64,000 nucleotides of DNA from Rhizopus sp. PT2906 (GCA_025529335.1 JAMYHX010000012.1:124001-188000), one strand, 5' to 3'. Shown: positions 33,849-46,772, counted from the stretch's first letter. A program made the numbers and translations. Notes: generated from the letters alone by a model not told the origin.

Positions 33849-34610
33849 ATGGCTTTACCGCGTCCACAACAGATTGCCTTCACTCCAGGTGAAATTGAAT
33901 ACATTGCAGGCAATGAAAAAATAAAGATTATTCCAAATGTGCGCTTTCCAGATATATCACTTATTCAGGTCAGTTTAATTCTTGATAATGTAACATGGTC
34001 TAAATGTTACTATAGGGAGACATTCGAAAGTTTCGACCACCATTATCTGTTGAAGTACCATTATGGATAGCACTCATATTAAAAGCTGAACATAAATGTA
34101 ATATCATATGTCCTGATTGGCTCACTGTTGGTAATACATATATTTACAAGCTGTATTGATAAGATCTAATCATGTTTACATAGATCACTTGAAAAAGAGA
34201 CAAGAAGAAGAAGAAAAAGAAGAAGAGTTTAGTCGACTACCGTTTCATTATATGGAAATATCCCAACTCTTGATTGAAACGTAATAACAAATACACAACA
34301 TATTTTCTTATTAACCAAAAAGAAAAATAGAGCCCCTGACGACGTACCAAATGTAGAGCAGATACGAACCATTCTAAAAAATATTAGAGAAACACGGCAA
34401 GTGAAGGCAAGAATAGGTTTAGAATATCTTGATGATAAATGGCTTGGAGTAAAACAAGGACAAAAAGAAAATAGACTTTATTTGCTTATCTTTTTTCTTT
34501 AGATGAGTCGTTTATCATTGATGGAAATCAATCAGATCAAACCCTTCTTTTCTAAAGCATTTGAAGAAATGAGACGATTGAATGTAAAAGAAAACAATCC
34601 GGGACATTAA
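33849..34610 (+). CDS. PSF2: GINS complex subunit Psf2
   Basis: Five exons. Readable blocks are FTPGEIEYIAGNEKIKIIPN, the strand PPLSVEVPLWIALILKAEHK, CNIICPDWLTV, HYMEISQLLI, APDDVPNVEQIRTILKNIRE and, in the last exon, SRLSLMEINQIKPFFSKAFE. All occur in the Psf2 order (TP-E-EF-A start, VPLWLA, C-II-PPDW, HYME, LMEIN). At about 190 residues the length is normal. Psf2 is part of the Sld5-Psf1-Psf2-Psf3 tetramer that activates the MCM helicase with Cdc45 at replication forks. The stop at 34,608-34,610 is 22 bp from the stop of the convergent TPR gene. Confidence 0.9.
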
Positions 34611-34632
34611 TGTATATATAGAAGATACCATT

Positions 34633-37600
34633 TTAAATAAAACGTGGCAGAATAGAAAAGGGCTGAATAGGCGCTGTTGACTCTAATTCTAGTGCATAAA
34701 ACAAGCATGCTTTTGTACGTTCTAATCTATCCGTATTTTTACAGATTTCACCCAAGAGGAACCTAGAATAGTGTTAATGTGTTTAATGTAAAATCAATTT
34801 CAACTTACCATGCCTCCGCACAATCCCATCCATTTGATTTCGTCAAACTATCCAATAATCCCTCTGCCATTTGATTATTATCTAGTAATAAATAGGATTT
34901 TGCTAGTTCAAGACGACTCATGACATGATGAGGATCAATCACCAGTGCTTTATCAAATGCTGCCTGTGCTTCTTCAATATCCTTCTTGCCTGCTAGCAAT
35001 AACTGTCCGAGTACACACCAGACCATAGGATTATGTGTCCAGTCAACGCGCTCTGCTTCTCCTACCGCTTTCCTGGCTTCATCTAGCTTACCAAGTTTAA
35101 TGAACTGTTGAGCTGTCAATAACCATAGGTCAGAAAGGATACGTTCAGATCTTTGCTTTCTAAGAATAGCTCGTTTCGTGGGTTTCATGGGTATATAGGA
35201 TGGCTGTAGGATGGATTGCCCGCTCATGACAGATGGCGCAACGCTTTGAAATGAACTGACAGAGTTATTTGCTTTTGAATCTAATACAAAATAAATAAAT
35301 GTCCTTTTTGTCTACAATGTATCACTTACCGTATGGCATCGCACTCAAAGACTGTGCACTCATATTGCCATTCACAGAGCCTTGAGGTGACTCAGTTCCC
35401 TTTGGCTTATGACTTGTGCTTCTTGAGCCAAACAAATGCAAGCCATGATGGTGTTTGCTTCCTGTGCTACCATTATCAGGCACTGACAAGAGACCTGTAC
35501 TAGGTCCCAATGAAGGAGCCTTGGATGCCAAGTTTGAAGCCGATCGAGCCCTACCTGTGCGTATAGACGCAGTGGATAGATCATGCGATCTTGATCCGTT
35601 TTCTTTCAAAATTCCTGTTGCTGTTGTCGCTGAACTCGAACTTCTTCCCCTATTCTTCTTTTGTCCCTGCAGATCGCTCAAGTTACCGAATGAACCTGAT
35701 ATGATCATCTCTTGTCCGCTACTCTGTGATGCTTCGGGTACAACAGCGATTTTACCATAAGAAGAAAACAAGGCTCCAGAGGATGTTAGTGCAGCTTCGG
35801 GTCCATTCAATGCATAGAGTAGCCAAGTATGTGTCATTTGAAATAATATGAATTGTTCGGCTTCATCATGGTCGTCCTTTAACTCGACCTGTTGAAGTCC
35901 AATCTCACACGTCTTGAGGGCCTGCTTAAAGTCACCTTGAATAGGACATGAGACGATGAGGGTAAGTAGATGCCATGAGGGTAAATGGGATGGGTTTGTC
36001 TGTAAGGCGTGTGTGACCGATTGGATGGCTTGTCCTATATCATGCATCTCAGCCTGTTGTAGCGCAAGTTGATAATATGTCTCCCATGCTTGATTGTCTA
36101 TCTCTAAAGATTGTTTAAGATATGATAATGCCTTTTCATGGTAAATAGGTCGAACTTCAGGATCAAAAGCTATATAGAAAAAGAATAAGATACATAATGT
36201 CTAAAAGCAATGTCACCATTTTTTTACTTTGGCATCCTAAAAGTCCATAGGCTACACCAATAGCGCGATGAAGATAGGCAGCTATGCTTATTGGAATCTT
36301 GGTTTTATTTTTCTGATAAAGTTCCTTTGCGATCTCTGCCATCTCTACAGCATCCACGCTTTTTGCTAAATCATTACAGTACATTCTGATAGCTGTTATC
36401 AAAACCTGCAGCATATCAGATACTTGCTCACTTTCTACATTTTTTATATCCCCAATACAGTCACTCTCATCGTGCGCGTCATCCTCCGGCAGATCGGGTC
36501 TGGCTGTTGGGATCGTCATACTTATGCCGTCTTGATCAATGGCAAGTGCATCTCCATTTTTATGTGTCTCTGTCCAATCGTAAGATATTAAGTCGACGAG
36601 ATGTAGATAGGAACGTAAGGCGTACTCTGCTTCATCATATTCTCCCAATCGATACAGGGTATTGTACAAGTGGCGCGCGATGCTCGGGGAATTGAATGTG
36701 CGCTGGGCTGCACGATCAAGAACTTCTCTCAGGCCGCGTAAATCTTGAGTGGTCGTGCCCATTAGTTCAAAATCAGCCATTAATTGATCTACAAAATCCA
36801 AAACTGGCTGATTGACTTGACCCGCTCTTGGCATCGGTACCTGCATGTAAAGCATCTTTTCGTAAATCGCATGTAACTGAGATAGTTCCGCAATGAAGGA
36901 TTGTCTGTATATCTCATGATCGTCCTCTGATGAACCCCCAGGCGGCACATACTGTCCTGTGCGATAACTATTGGAAACAAATTGTATAGCGTGTCGTGTG
37001 AGAACCATACGCTTATCAATACGCCAGTTATTTGCTTGGGTATTGGCGATTCTTTGATACTGCCGAATAAATCCGAGTAAAGAAGATACATCAACAGACT
37101 CTCTAGAGGCGATACAAAGAAAAGATGTTAGATAATGAGCAACTTTTTTTTCTATACTTTACTTATTTGTTAATCCAAGTAGTACTGCTCTATAAAGAGC
37201 CATCTCTGCCCATTCAATCCATAATTTATATTTTGTATTCGGATATTCTGCAACTAAACTTTCTACGCCTTCGTATGTTTCAATAGCATGATTCATGTCC
37301 CCACTCAATTCATATGAAATTGCTTTTTTGGGTTAATATAAAGAATAATGGCCAATAACTGTACCTTTGATAATTCTTGCTTGCAAAAACAGCACGAGAC
37401 CATAACCTTGGCTTACTTGATCTTTTGTAAATGATAGTTTGTTGACAAGCTCGATCGCTTGCTCATATTCACCACATTCGAAATGAGAACGTGTCAAGAC
37501 GATGATGGCAAACTATAGCGGCACATGTTTAAAAAAGCTATATTCTGCAAATGTATCTAGTATTTACTTCTTTTTGTAACGCAAAGGTATCGTCTTGGTC

Positions 37601-37952
37601 AGGTAGTTGAATAACGTTTCTTAGTTGTTGCTGAATCGACCTGACTTGCTCAGGATCTAGTCTAGCTTCCAGAGTGGCCATTCTAAGAGTTTTTTCTTGA
37701 TAGTCTATCGTCTGTTGTTGTTGTTGACGTGCTGACTGACAAAGTTGAGATAAACTAGCTTCAGCAAGAATAGTTTGCTCGAGTACTTTAAACAGTGAAT
37801 ATACAATATACAAAATAGGTATAATATTTACTGATTCCTTCCGAGTTATACTTTTTGTATCTCCTTGCTAATTCTGGTATAGCAGCCCAGTTGCCATTAC
37901 ATCGGGCTGCGTCAATATCCTTACTAATCTGTACTAATTTCGCAGAGGCCAT
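34633..37952 (-). CDS. TPR protein of the TTC7/Ypp1 family (PI4-kinase complex)
   Basis: Many exons, about 950 residues. The ATG at 37,952 gives MASAKLVQISKDIDAARCNG, then NWAAIPELARRYKKYN. The middle consists of helical repeats (FAIIVLTRSHFECGEYEQAI-like at about 37,450; RTFNSPSIARHLYNTLYRLG; KSLEIDNQAWETYYQLALQQ-type reading near 36,080). A Ser-rich low-complexity insert covers about 35,330-35,760. C-terminal TPRs follow: DLWLLTAQQFIKLGKLDEAR, MVWCVLGQLLLAGKKDIEEA and FLLGEICKNTDRLERTKACL, ending FYALELESTAPIQPFSILPR. TPR order, the large disordered insert and the ALELE...PF ending match TTC7/Ypp1, which with Efr3 holds PI4-kinase Stt4 at the plasma membrane. Other large TPR proteins are possible but less likely. 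Confidence 0.8.
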
Positions 37953-38188
37953 AAAGAAATACAAGAAAAGAAAAAGGGAAAAAAGGGTGTTTTATTTCCA
38001 AAATAGCACTTCAGCCATTTGAGCGGAGTCATGATAATGTGTGTGTGTGCGCTAAAGTAGAGAAAGTGTGTGTAGACAAAGAGCATAATAGGACTTGTTC
38101 TTAAAATGGATGATTATGATGAGTAATGATACACTTTTTATTTTTGAATAAATACACAAGATTAACTTTTAATACTTTTTTATATAAA

Positions 38189-39125
38189 TTACGATCGTCT
38201 TCTCTTCAACTCCTCAATTTCTTGCTTCAATTGAGCCACTTCATTCTCTTTGACATAAACTCGATGTCGTAGTGCTCCAATATAGTCAATAGCTATTGAA
38301 AAGTTAATACAAAGTATAATTATTATGCTGTGTTACATTACATTTACTCAATATTTCCCATTTACTGGTTTTTAGGGATTTGTCTACTGGAAGTGCTTTT
38401 CTTAGTTCATCAAACAATTCCTTCATCTCTTGTCTTCTCTTTCTTTCTGCTAGTTTATGGCTCGCCCTTAGTTCCGGACTTCTCGCATATCGTCCCTTGG
38501 GTGTGCCCTCATGCTGCTGATGTACAACGTATGAGTATAAATATTAAAAAGAACGTGTTTTGTTACCAATGAAGAAGAAGATGAGGATATGGAAGAGGTA
38601 GAAGCCCTTCGAGAGATATTGTTTTCATCCTCACTCAATATTAATGCTGTAATTCGATTGCTACTATCCCTCCGACCAGTTGCCATGGTTGCCATCGAAT
38701 TTCGTCGCATAGGGTCCTTTGCATAAAAATAATGCGGTGAGGACTGATGTTGATGATAGGGTGGTGTTGAAGGTGCAGAGTAAGGTATAGGATAAGGTGC
38801 AGAATACTTATATTCAGGTTCAATGATGTTGGCTATCGAATGACGTCTCTGTTGCTGTTGCTCGGTAGGATCAATAATTCTTTTTAATAAAGGGTGATGT
38901 TCTTTAAAAGACATTGTTGAGAGTTTATTTCGAACATGCTCGTCTTCGATGGGGTTTGATATTGTTTCAAGTGAAGGCAATTGCCTAGTAACAAAATACT
39001 CTTTTGGTACATATTTTGTTAGTTTATATAAAAAACGTCATGTTTCCATAGTTACTTTCAACTGCTACATTTTCATGAATAGTTTGGTGTACTGCCATGT
39101 TTTGCATTTCTTGAGATGAAGACAT
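38189..39125 (-). CDS. bHLH transcription factor
   Basis: Four exons. The ATG at 39,125 starts MSSSQEMQNMAVHQ; upstream frame is leader sequence. The middle is disordered: EEHVRN-like acidic start, Gln run, IANIIEPEYKYSAPYPIP, and RRNSMATMATGRRDSSNR (possible kinase sites). The C-terminal bHLH has the basic region RASHKLAERKRRQEMKELFD (His5-Glu9-Arg13 type E-box binder), helix 1 LFDELRKALP, loop VDKSLKTSK, helix 2 WEILSKAIDYIGAL and a short zipper-like extension LKQEIEELKRRRS, with stop at 38,191-38,189. The H-E-R triad predicts binding to CANNTG E-boxes, likely CACGTG. The target genes are unknown; in other fungi similar factors control lipid, glycolytic or morphogenesis genes. Confidence 0.9.
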
Positions 39126-39689
39126 TGTGTGAATAAAAAGAAAAGAAAAAAAAGAAAATGAAAAAATAAGCTTTTTTTTTTTAAAAAAAAAAAAAATACA
39201 GTTACACCTGTAAAAAACTTTTGGCATAATTTATGTCTTTTTTTCTTTCCTTATTCGAACCACTTTAGACAAGTTGTAATTTTTGTTTCTTTAAACTAAA
39301 TCTTTGTATGTTATTTCTCTATATTCAAAATGCCCTTTTAAACCTTTTTTTTTATTATTCCCTTGCAGCAGATTGCATGGTTACAGCCACTGCTGACATT
39401 TAACCCGCTGTCGGTTTTTGGCACCTCGTGTTGACAACGTGGATGCACCGGGAAAAAAAATTTTCTTTTGCGGCTCATATTATTATTTCTTGCAGAGTGC
39501 TTTGGCACACAGATTTAATATTATAGCTCACAATAAATGTCTGTGTGTATGCTTATGTGTATAAAGAGATGTATTAGATAAGCAATAAAAAGCTGGTAAA
39601 AAAAGTGATCGATCTTTGTAAAACAGTCCCAAATTTATCCCTTTTCTTTACTCAAAAAGGAGTCAATTCTATTTTTTTACTATTTTTTA
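39126..39689. promoter_or_regulatory. Divergent promoter region
   Basis: 564 bp between the bHLH start and the plus-strand membrane-protein start. Rich in T-runs. A GC-richer stretch at 39,400-39,450 contains CCGCTGTCGGTTTTTGGCAC. No certain regulatory site is recognised. Confidence 0.4.
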
Positions 39690-40386
39690 ATGGCACGCAA
39701 ATCTGAAGGAACAAAACCATCAGAACTGAAAAAAAGACCAGTAAAGGCGCCTTTGATAGACAAAATACCTTCTAAATCAGATGCTATTCCTCAAGATGAG
39801 CAACTAAGAATATTAAACCAAACTGGTTTATTACAAAAAGTGAAAAAGCGTGAAGCTGAATTGAAACAACAACAACAACAGCAGCAGCAGCAGCAGCAAC
39901 AACAACAACAGCAAGAAGAAGGCACAACTTTAGAATATATCTATACCGCCATCTTTTTAAGTATACCCTTTTCAGTTCTATTAGCTACCTTTGATATTGT
40001 AGTAAAGGTACAATATTTTGAACCTTGGAGCTTCAAAGGAATGGCACTCAAAAGCATCAAAACTGTGCCAGGTATATATATTTTTATGTGTTTTCGAATA
40101 TTATTAAACAATATCACTAGCACTTGCACCATTCATCTATTTGACCTGTCGATATAAATCAGAAAGATTAGCTCAAGCTACCATGTCAGTTCTAGCTGTA
40201 CTTGCAGGCTCATTTTTACTCTATACCATCAACCATACACCTTCATTAGGCCAAATGATGCGTTCACCGGGATTGGCTACTGTATGGATATACCTCATCA
40301 TCCAACTTGATCTTGTACCAGCCACATTATCCCTTGCCACTGTAGCACTTTATTGGTATTTTGGATTAAAACAGAAAATGCTTTAA
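39690..40386 (+). CDS. Conserved multi-pass membrane protein with poly-Gln tract
   Basis: Two exons, intron about 40,071-40,125. The N-terminal half is cytosolic and basic (MARKSEGTKPSELKKRP), followed by a 16-residue poly-Gln at 39,867-39,914. Four hydrophobic segments come next: YIYTAIFLSIPFSVLLATF, ALAPFIYLTC, TMSVLAVLAGSFLLYTI and VWIYLIIQLDLVPATLSLAT, with the polar link NHTPSLGQMMRSPGLAT. The SPGLATVWI/QLDL pattern resembles a fungal membrane-protein family of unknown function (I believe the one named DUF7719), but this is from memory. Probably ER or vacuolar membrane; function unknown. The stop lies 24 bp from the stop of the heme oxygenase gene. Confidence 0.65.
39867..39914 (+). repeat. 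CAA/CAG repeat encoding poly-Gln
   Basis: Sixteen consecutive Gln codons: CAA units flank a central block of CAG units, in frame within the membrane-protein gene. The mixed codons suggest it is less prone to slippage than a pure tract. Confidence 0.9.
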
Positions 40387-40410
40387 GCTTATTTATTTTT
40401 GAATAAATTC

Positions 40411-42129
40411 TTAATTACGTTTAAAATATCTACGATACACTGCAGTGCCAATGGCCACAGCAGCGACAGTCACTGTGAGCCACTTGATATAAGTTGACTT
40501 GCTGCGCTTTTCTGCCTTAATAGGCTCTATCTTGTCAGTTTCATTCTTTTGCAAGATATCAACCTCTTCTAGAGCAACAACCACCTCATCTTGCTGGTCT
40601 GGTTTATAAGATGTCACGGCCAATAGACCAGCTTCCGATAGTTCCTGGATTTCATCAAATAAGGCAATATTTAATTCGAATGATTTAACAGCCTCGGTCA
40701 CAATGAGTTCTAAAAGCAACATGAGCACATGTACCTTCTTTTTATATGTGTCTTACCTCTAGTCTTTGCAGTCACTTTGGCAGCATTCAAACGTTCACGG
40801 TAGAAATTCTTGAATTCTGCTTGATTTCCTAGGTTATTAAAGTAATAAAAGTTTAATCCGTCAGCAGAGTCCCATTCGCCATCCTTTTCATCCAGCTTTA
40901 GGATGTGCTTCTTCAAGCGTTTGGCAAGTATTTGACCACCTAATTAACCTTGTCAATAAAATAGTATAAAGCATATACGCAGTCCATACCGCTCAAATCA
41001 CCAAGATATCTTGAGTAGCTATGAGCAATTAAGAGAGCAGGATCCTGGTTACAGGCATCTCTCATGGCAGATACATAATTTTTAACTGCTGGTGTCATTG
41101 TTTCGGGCTTGGTCAGCTCTTCAACACGATCTGGTCCATAAAAGAATGCCAAGTCTATTAAAGAGTAAATTTAGCAAGAATTACTTCTATTGTGTGTGTG
41201 TGCTTCACCTTTTTCGAGAGCTTCCCGTCTATTTAATTCTATTGGGAAGTAAATTAACTTGACAACTGGATGCTCTTTATATTCTTCAAGCAGCCCTTCC
41301 ATATATCTGAGCATATCAGAACAAGTATTAAACATCCTGCATATATGTGTATAATACGTGCATATACCTGTAGACAAAATACAAAGAGTTGATGTATCTA
41401 CCATACTCATCTGTATTGATATCACCTTTGAGGAAACGTCTGTATCATCATATGAATGAGTAAAAAGAATATACAAGATAAGATGTACTTGCTTTGTAAA
41501 CACACTAGTTTCTGCAGCACGGTGAATAACCTTGGTTCCTTCGCGCATGGCAGAAGCAAGTTCGGGATTTTCAAGAACCTCTGGTTCTGGTTGCTTTGGT
41601 GACTCGGGTGTAACAAGATGCTCCAGCTCCGTTCGTTGAAGGAATTGATTGAGCATCTTGACAAGCGTAATACCTTCGTTGCAAGAGGGGAGTTCTGCAG
41701 AAAACTGTTAATTATTGATGATAAGCCAAAACGCAAGTCTTACCTGTCATGTTCAATGTGGGATGATCTGTTGGAATTTGTGCCATCAAGGACATGACTT
41801 CTTCTCTAGATTTGTTAGAAAATGGGCAACCTATTTTACTGGGTTATATATAAAAACGACAAAAATATCCTTGTGCTCTAATAACCTTGCTTGAAAGCAG
41901 GACTTTAAAAAGATGGTGGCATGAGTAAAAAGAGTGAGACATGATCCATTTTATGCATTTACCATCGAGAAACTTCCCCTCTGTTCACTGCAAGTGAATC
42001 TAATTCCTCAAGCTTAGCATAGGGACAGCCCTTTGAGAAAGCAGGACAAAGATGCTTCAGCTTGTCTACATCAGTCAAAGAATCCAATCCAGGATGAGGG
42101 GGCATAGCAATATCGTTATTAGCAGACAT
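40411..42129 (-). CDS. HMX1: Heme oxygenase, tail-anchored, with N-terminal Cys-Pro motifs
   Basis: About seven exons. The catalytic domain reads MREGTKVIHRAAETSVF (proximal His region), RFLKGDINTDEYGRYINSLY, YMEGLLEEYKEHP, IYFPIELNRREALEKDLAFF, and the distal-helix signature HSYSRYLGDLSGGQILAKR. It degrades heme to biliverdin, CO and iron, using NADPH-cytochrome P450 reductase. The C-terminus has a membrane anchor (WLTVTVAAVAIGTAVYRRYF) typical of ER tail-anchored heme oxygenases. Unusual is an N-terminal extension of about 100 residues with three Cys-Pro pairs (LCPAF, GCPYA, GCPFS), resembling heme-regulatory motifs. The ATG at 42,129 (MSANNDIAMPPHPGLDS) starts this extension, and the exon junctions through it keep frame. 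In yeast the gene responds to iron shortage; regulation here is unknown. Confidence 0.93.
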
Positions 42130-42222
42130 GGTTAAGGAAAGAAAGAAAAGATAAAAAAGGCATCATGTGTGTACAACGGGTTAAATAGGGTACAATGGAT
42201 GGGTTTATTTTAAAGACCGATT

Positions 42223-44283
42223 CTATTCTTTCTTTATAATCAAGCCTTTCAACATATCAAAACTGTTTCCGTCAGGTTGAAGTGTATATCTTTTTCTATT
42301 GTCATCTATGCTGACAGCTTCAAGCATTCCATAATCTCTGGTAATGCCCACAATCCTTGCCTTTTCATTGTTGTGCGTTGTCAAGGTAACCAACTTGTCA
42401 CTAGGGAAACAAGGTATTAATAAATATGTAAACCTTTTTTTTTAAAAAAAAAAAATACCTGTGAAGCCATCGGTCATAATATCTATCGAGAAACCAGCTT
42501 CCCATTCCTTTTTCGCAGAATTCCATATAAAACTTTTCGAACGTGACCAAAGCATGAGCCAGTACTTCTTCAGGACCTAGTCTCTGCAGCTTTGGGTCAT
42601 GCTGCTGAATCACGTCATTTATGGATACGGTTGGTTGAGGATTATTCAAGTTGATACCACATCCAATGACGAGCATAAACTCATCACGAACAAAGCTTGA
42701 ATTGACCAAAAGACCGCCCACTTTTTTTAATCCGTCCCGAGTATCTGCGTAAATATCGTTTGGCCACTTTAGCCTTAGCGGCACATTTTCATAACCTTCA
42801 CGTGTTCGAATACTTTCGACAATAGCCAAGGCAATTAAATACTGGATAAAAACAACAGGAGCATTGGAATATTGGAGACTATGTCGCACAATAAAGCTAA
42901 ACTGCAAGGCACCACGTTGTGATACCCACGAGTTCTTTCCTCTTCCTACAATAAAAAATCAGATAAATTTTTTATCAGATCTGTTGTGACTTGCCTCTTC
43001 CAGCTATTTGATTTGTTGCTAAGCAGACAAGACCACTAGGCAATGTTTGTGAAAAGTTGTAGTTCCTAACAAAAAATTATTGCTTAACGGCTTCACATTC
43101 TCTGTTTTGTTTTGTTTTTTGTTTACTTGTCCAAAATCGTTTGTGTGCTCGTAATGACTTCTGAGTAAAACATGACGTTACCAATACGATACCAGGCACC
43201 ACCACCCCATTCCTTGTTTCGTCTCTCTAATAGCGCTTTGTAATACTTTTCAATATGAAAATAAGGTGTCTGAGATTTTTCTGGATGCACGGGTCCTTGT
43301 TGATTCGTTGTAGCTGTATCTTGACACAGGATCTTTAATAATGGTTTGTTATCAGTGAGCGAGAGTTCCTGTACTAAGCTTGCCAAGTCCTTGTCTGCGC
43401 GCGTAATTAAGAACCGATCATTGGCATCTGAGATGATACCATGTTCATCTGCTTCCTCTAACATTCTTGCTGCAACAGCCTCCGCAGTCTCCTGTCGGAG
43501 AGCAGTGAGGTAAATAGGTGTCAACTTGAGTTCAGGCCCAGAGGCAGTATCCACTTTGAGCTTTAGCTTATGAAGTGACTCCGAAAGCATCATGCGACAG
43601 GGTGGCAATGACTCTGTTAACTCCTTGATGATTTTTTCTTTATCTTTGTTTTCAGATAGATCTGTAAAACGAATGTCATATTCAGGATGTACACCGAATA
43701 AAAGTGCAGAACCTTGACCGACTTTACAGAGAACACCAGCGGCTTCATCTGTATCCTTATAGGTGCATACTACCTCTACCCCTTCCATCTTTTTTGCATC
43801 TACAAAATATCCACCACCATTGTAGTATGTCTTGATATCCTGCTGCCCATAGACTACCGAAACCGACCGCGCGCCTTTCTCGCTATTGTACACAAATCCA
43901 GGGTACATGGTGCCTCTGCACATTCCAGGATAGAAGCCTAATGGCCGTGATCCAATTACCTCAATAGGTGTGCCCTTTTCAAACTCAATCTCTTTAGAAG
44001 CATAGTATCCACCAGCACAAAATCCTAAATAGCTGCCGCCTTGGCTGACATAATTCTTTATCTTATCATTTGCTTGTCCTTGCAGATCTTCACAATAAGG
44101 ACTGTCTCTTCCCCCAGGTACGACAAGAAGTGAACAAGTCTCCTGCCAGGGCTCATTTCTAAGTGTTGTGGCATCCACCTTCATAACATCGTAGGCATGA
44201 CCAAGCAATATCTTTAAAGTATTGTACGTTTGCTTGACGGAATTAGGTGATGTTCCGTTACCGTTATAGATCAAAACGTTCAT
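42223..44283 (-). CDS. BPL1: Biotin-protein ligase (holocarboxylase synthetase)
   Basis: Four exons, about 640 residues. The ATG at 44,283 (MNVLIYNGNGTSPNS) is chosen over one ten codons upstream because the BPL family begins with this beta strand. The N-terminal glutamine-amidotransferase-like domain has LLVVPGGRDSPY, GGSYLGFCAGGYYAS and FGVHPEYD. The C-terminal ligase domain has the biotinyl-AMP loop GRGRGKNSWVS, GALQFSFIVR, LKWPNDIYAD and KKVGGLLVNSSF, then IGCGINLNNP, and a small C-terminal beta domain (KARIVGITRDYGMLEAVS) to TAG at 42,225-42,223. It attaches biotin to acetyl-CoA and pyruvate carboxylases in the cytosol. Organisation equals yeast Bpl1. Confidence 0.95.
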
Positions 44284-44435
44284 TGCGTTGGCGGTTAATC
44301 TTTTGTAAAACAAAGGACGGAATATGCGCAGATTAGACTTTTATGGTGAAGAGAAAAAAAAAGAGAGAGACAAGGGACTCCAAAAATGGCAGACTGTTAA
44401 AATTCATTTTTATTGACAAAAAAAAAAACACATAA

Positions 44436-46772
44436 TTATCGTTTTCGCACTTCAAGTACCAATGCTGCGCCATTCATGATACCGTAAAAGGCCAATGTCT
44501 TGCTGTTATTCAATACCGTACCCGCTCCCACAGTTGACAGCTTTTGTTTACCAGCTGGCATGCCCAATTGAGAAGCGATACGATCTTTGAGAGTGGATAC
44601 GAGTGTATTTGGTAATAAACCACTCACTGTGATAGATGCGCCCGTAAGGTTCCATTCTGGTTTGTCTGGTAACGATGGTGTATGTACTGTCAATGTGATG
44701 GCATTCTAATAAAGTGTATAAGTTTGAGTTGAATAAGAGGATATGATAACAAACTTACTGGGTCGAGCATTGCCCAATCAGCCTCGCCATCTGTGCGTGC
44801 TTTCTTTTCTGCTCCTGGACCTGAATCCTCTGCTTTACGTATAGCAGGTGTCATCGGTGGGACAACTGGAGGAGGAGGGGGAGGGACCATACCGGGCATA
44901 GGCATACCGGGCATTGTTGGATTGTACATGCCAGGCACTTGATTTACAAATGTCTGATTGGGGTAATATCCTGGCACAGGTGCAGGAGGTACAGAATAAG
45001 CAGATGAGTAATCTGCCTGTTGGTTAGGAATTTGAGGTCCAATGGATGTTTCCCTGTTGCGCAATAATTAGCAAGATACTATATAAATAAGAGAGCAAAA
45101 ACTTACTGTGAGCCATCAAGTCGTTTATGCATATTAGCAATCTGTTCCTCAAGACTAGATTTCTGTGCTCTTTGATTTGTCAAGGTCATAGTAGCTGTAT
45201 GACCATCCCAAATGATCTTATCCTTCCTCTTAGCTTCCTCTTCCTTCTGCTTGAACTTGCGAAGTGTTTCTGCTTCGTCTGCGTCAAAGATATCAGGACG
45301 TAATCCAGAAAAGTTCTTCAAGTTCTTAGCCACATCTGCACCGTGTTGCAGCAAGTTACTGTCTTTCAACTTGGCTTCATAAGCAGACTTTTGTTCTTTC
45401 CACTTGGGATCAAGCAATTCAATACGCATATGTTCGTCCATTTCTGTCACAGGAATTTCTTTACCACAACGAGGACATGTTTGCATGGGTACTGAAGCTT
45501 TATTGCCGGCTGCACCTGCCAATTTAGGCTTATAATCTGTACGAATTTTGATAGGACCATTGACCTCTGGTACCTTGGGCACGATTCTGGAGGCAGGAGC
45601 TGGTGGTTGTTCTTCTTCAGCAGGTTCTTCATCTGATGCTTCCATATCCACATCATCTATCTCCATGTCTGCCTTTGTTTCCTCTTCCTTTGGTAGTTCA
45701 GGCATGGCAGCCATACGCTTTTGAGCTAATGACATACTTTCTAATTCAGCAAGACTCATAGGAGGTGGAAGATCGGCTTGCTCATCTGCATCCGTAAATT
45801 CGACAGTTTCGACAACAACAAAATCGTTCCAATCGATACTTGCATAAGCAACTAAAGATGCTTCAGTAACATTTTTTATACCATGCATACACACACTTAC
45901 TTCGTTCTCTTTCATCTTCATCACTCTTCTTTTTCTTTTCTGCTTCCTGCCAAGCAACATATTCTACACGCTCTTTAACTCTATCTAAGACATGATATTT
46001 ATCAGCTTGATTAGATCGTAAACGGTCTAGTGCATCGCTAGTTGGCTTCAATACTTTGGTGTACTGCTCGATAAGCTGAGTAAAGTAAGGGAATAAGCTG
46101 TGAGTTGAATGCAAAAAGTCAAATTGATAGTTTCTTGATTCTCGCTTCATCAATTGTGAAATAAAGCTAAGACCGTTTCGAGCAGCGAATTGAGCAGTCA
46201 GTTTAATAATGTCACTAGTTCAACATTAGTGTCAAGTATATCAATAGACGAGCTTTTTTTTTTTTTCCTTACAGATCTTGTGCCGACATGGCAGGCATGG
46301 TGGCAGAGAATAAGAAATCTTCAGGCTTCTTTGGAGCAAGATCAACTGGTGTATCCATAACTACTTGTGCTGTGGGACCAGGAGTTACCTCAGCTGGTTG
46401 AGCTATTATGAAAATGAGTGAGCATTTTATATACAATGTCATCTTTATAGTACCTCTTCCTTCTTTTGCTTCGTTAAACTTGAAAAGATAGTATGCATGA
46501 TAAGGGTCTCCTTCCTTTAGAAAGCTAAACTTTCCTTCTTTGTCATTTTCAAGAATATGCTTTGCAAGCTCGGGTGGTTTGGTTGCAAGGTGTGTTGCTG
46601 CTTTGTCAATCATTGCTTTTTTTGTGTGTGAATAATTAGTTACTTTTCATATTTTGCTTGTTCTTTTTCTCTATATCTTACTTCGAACATTTTGAGGTGG
46701 ATAAATAATACCAGAAATAGGTTCTTCAGTGGCGGATGGCCCATTTGTACTGATTTGATCAATTTCCATCAT
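44436..46772 (-). CDS. SF3A1: Splicing factor 3A subunit 1 (Prp21 homologue)
   Basis: Seven or so exons. MMEIDQISTNGPSATEEP, then IIYPPQNVR. SURP1 is AMIDKAATHLATKPPELAKH with DPYHAYYLFK; SURP2 has LTAQFAARNGLSFISQLMKR and FDFLHSTHSLFPYFTQLIEQ. Next come the acidic linker, WNDFVVVETVEF, the zinc-finger-like CPRCGKEIPVTEMDEHMRIE, PDIFDADE, IIWDGHT, a Pro-rich region and the C-terminal ubiquitin-like domain (LPDKPEWNLTGASITVSGLL, LASQLGMPAGKQKL type) ending ALVLEVRKR. This is the full SF3A1 layout and it acts in the U2 snRNP at the branch site. Stop at 44,438-44,436, 153 bp from the BPL1 start (same strand). Confidence 0.95.
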
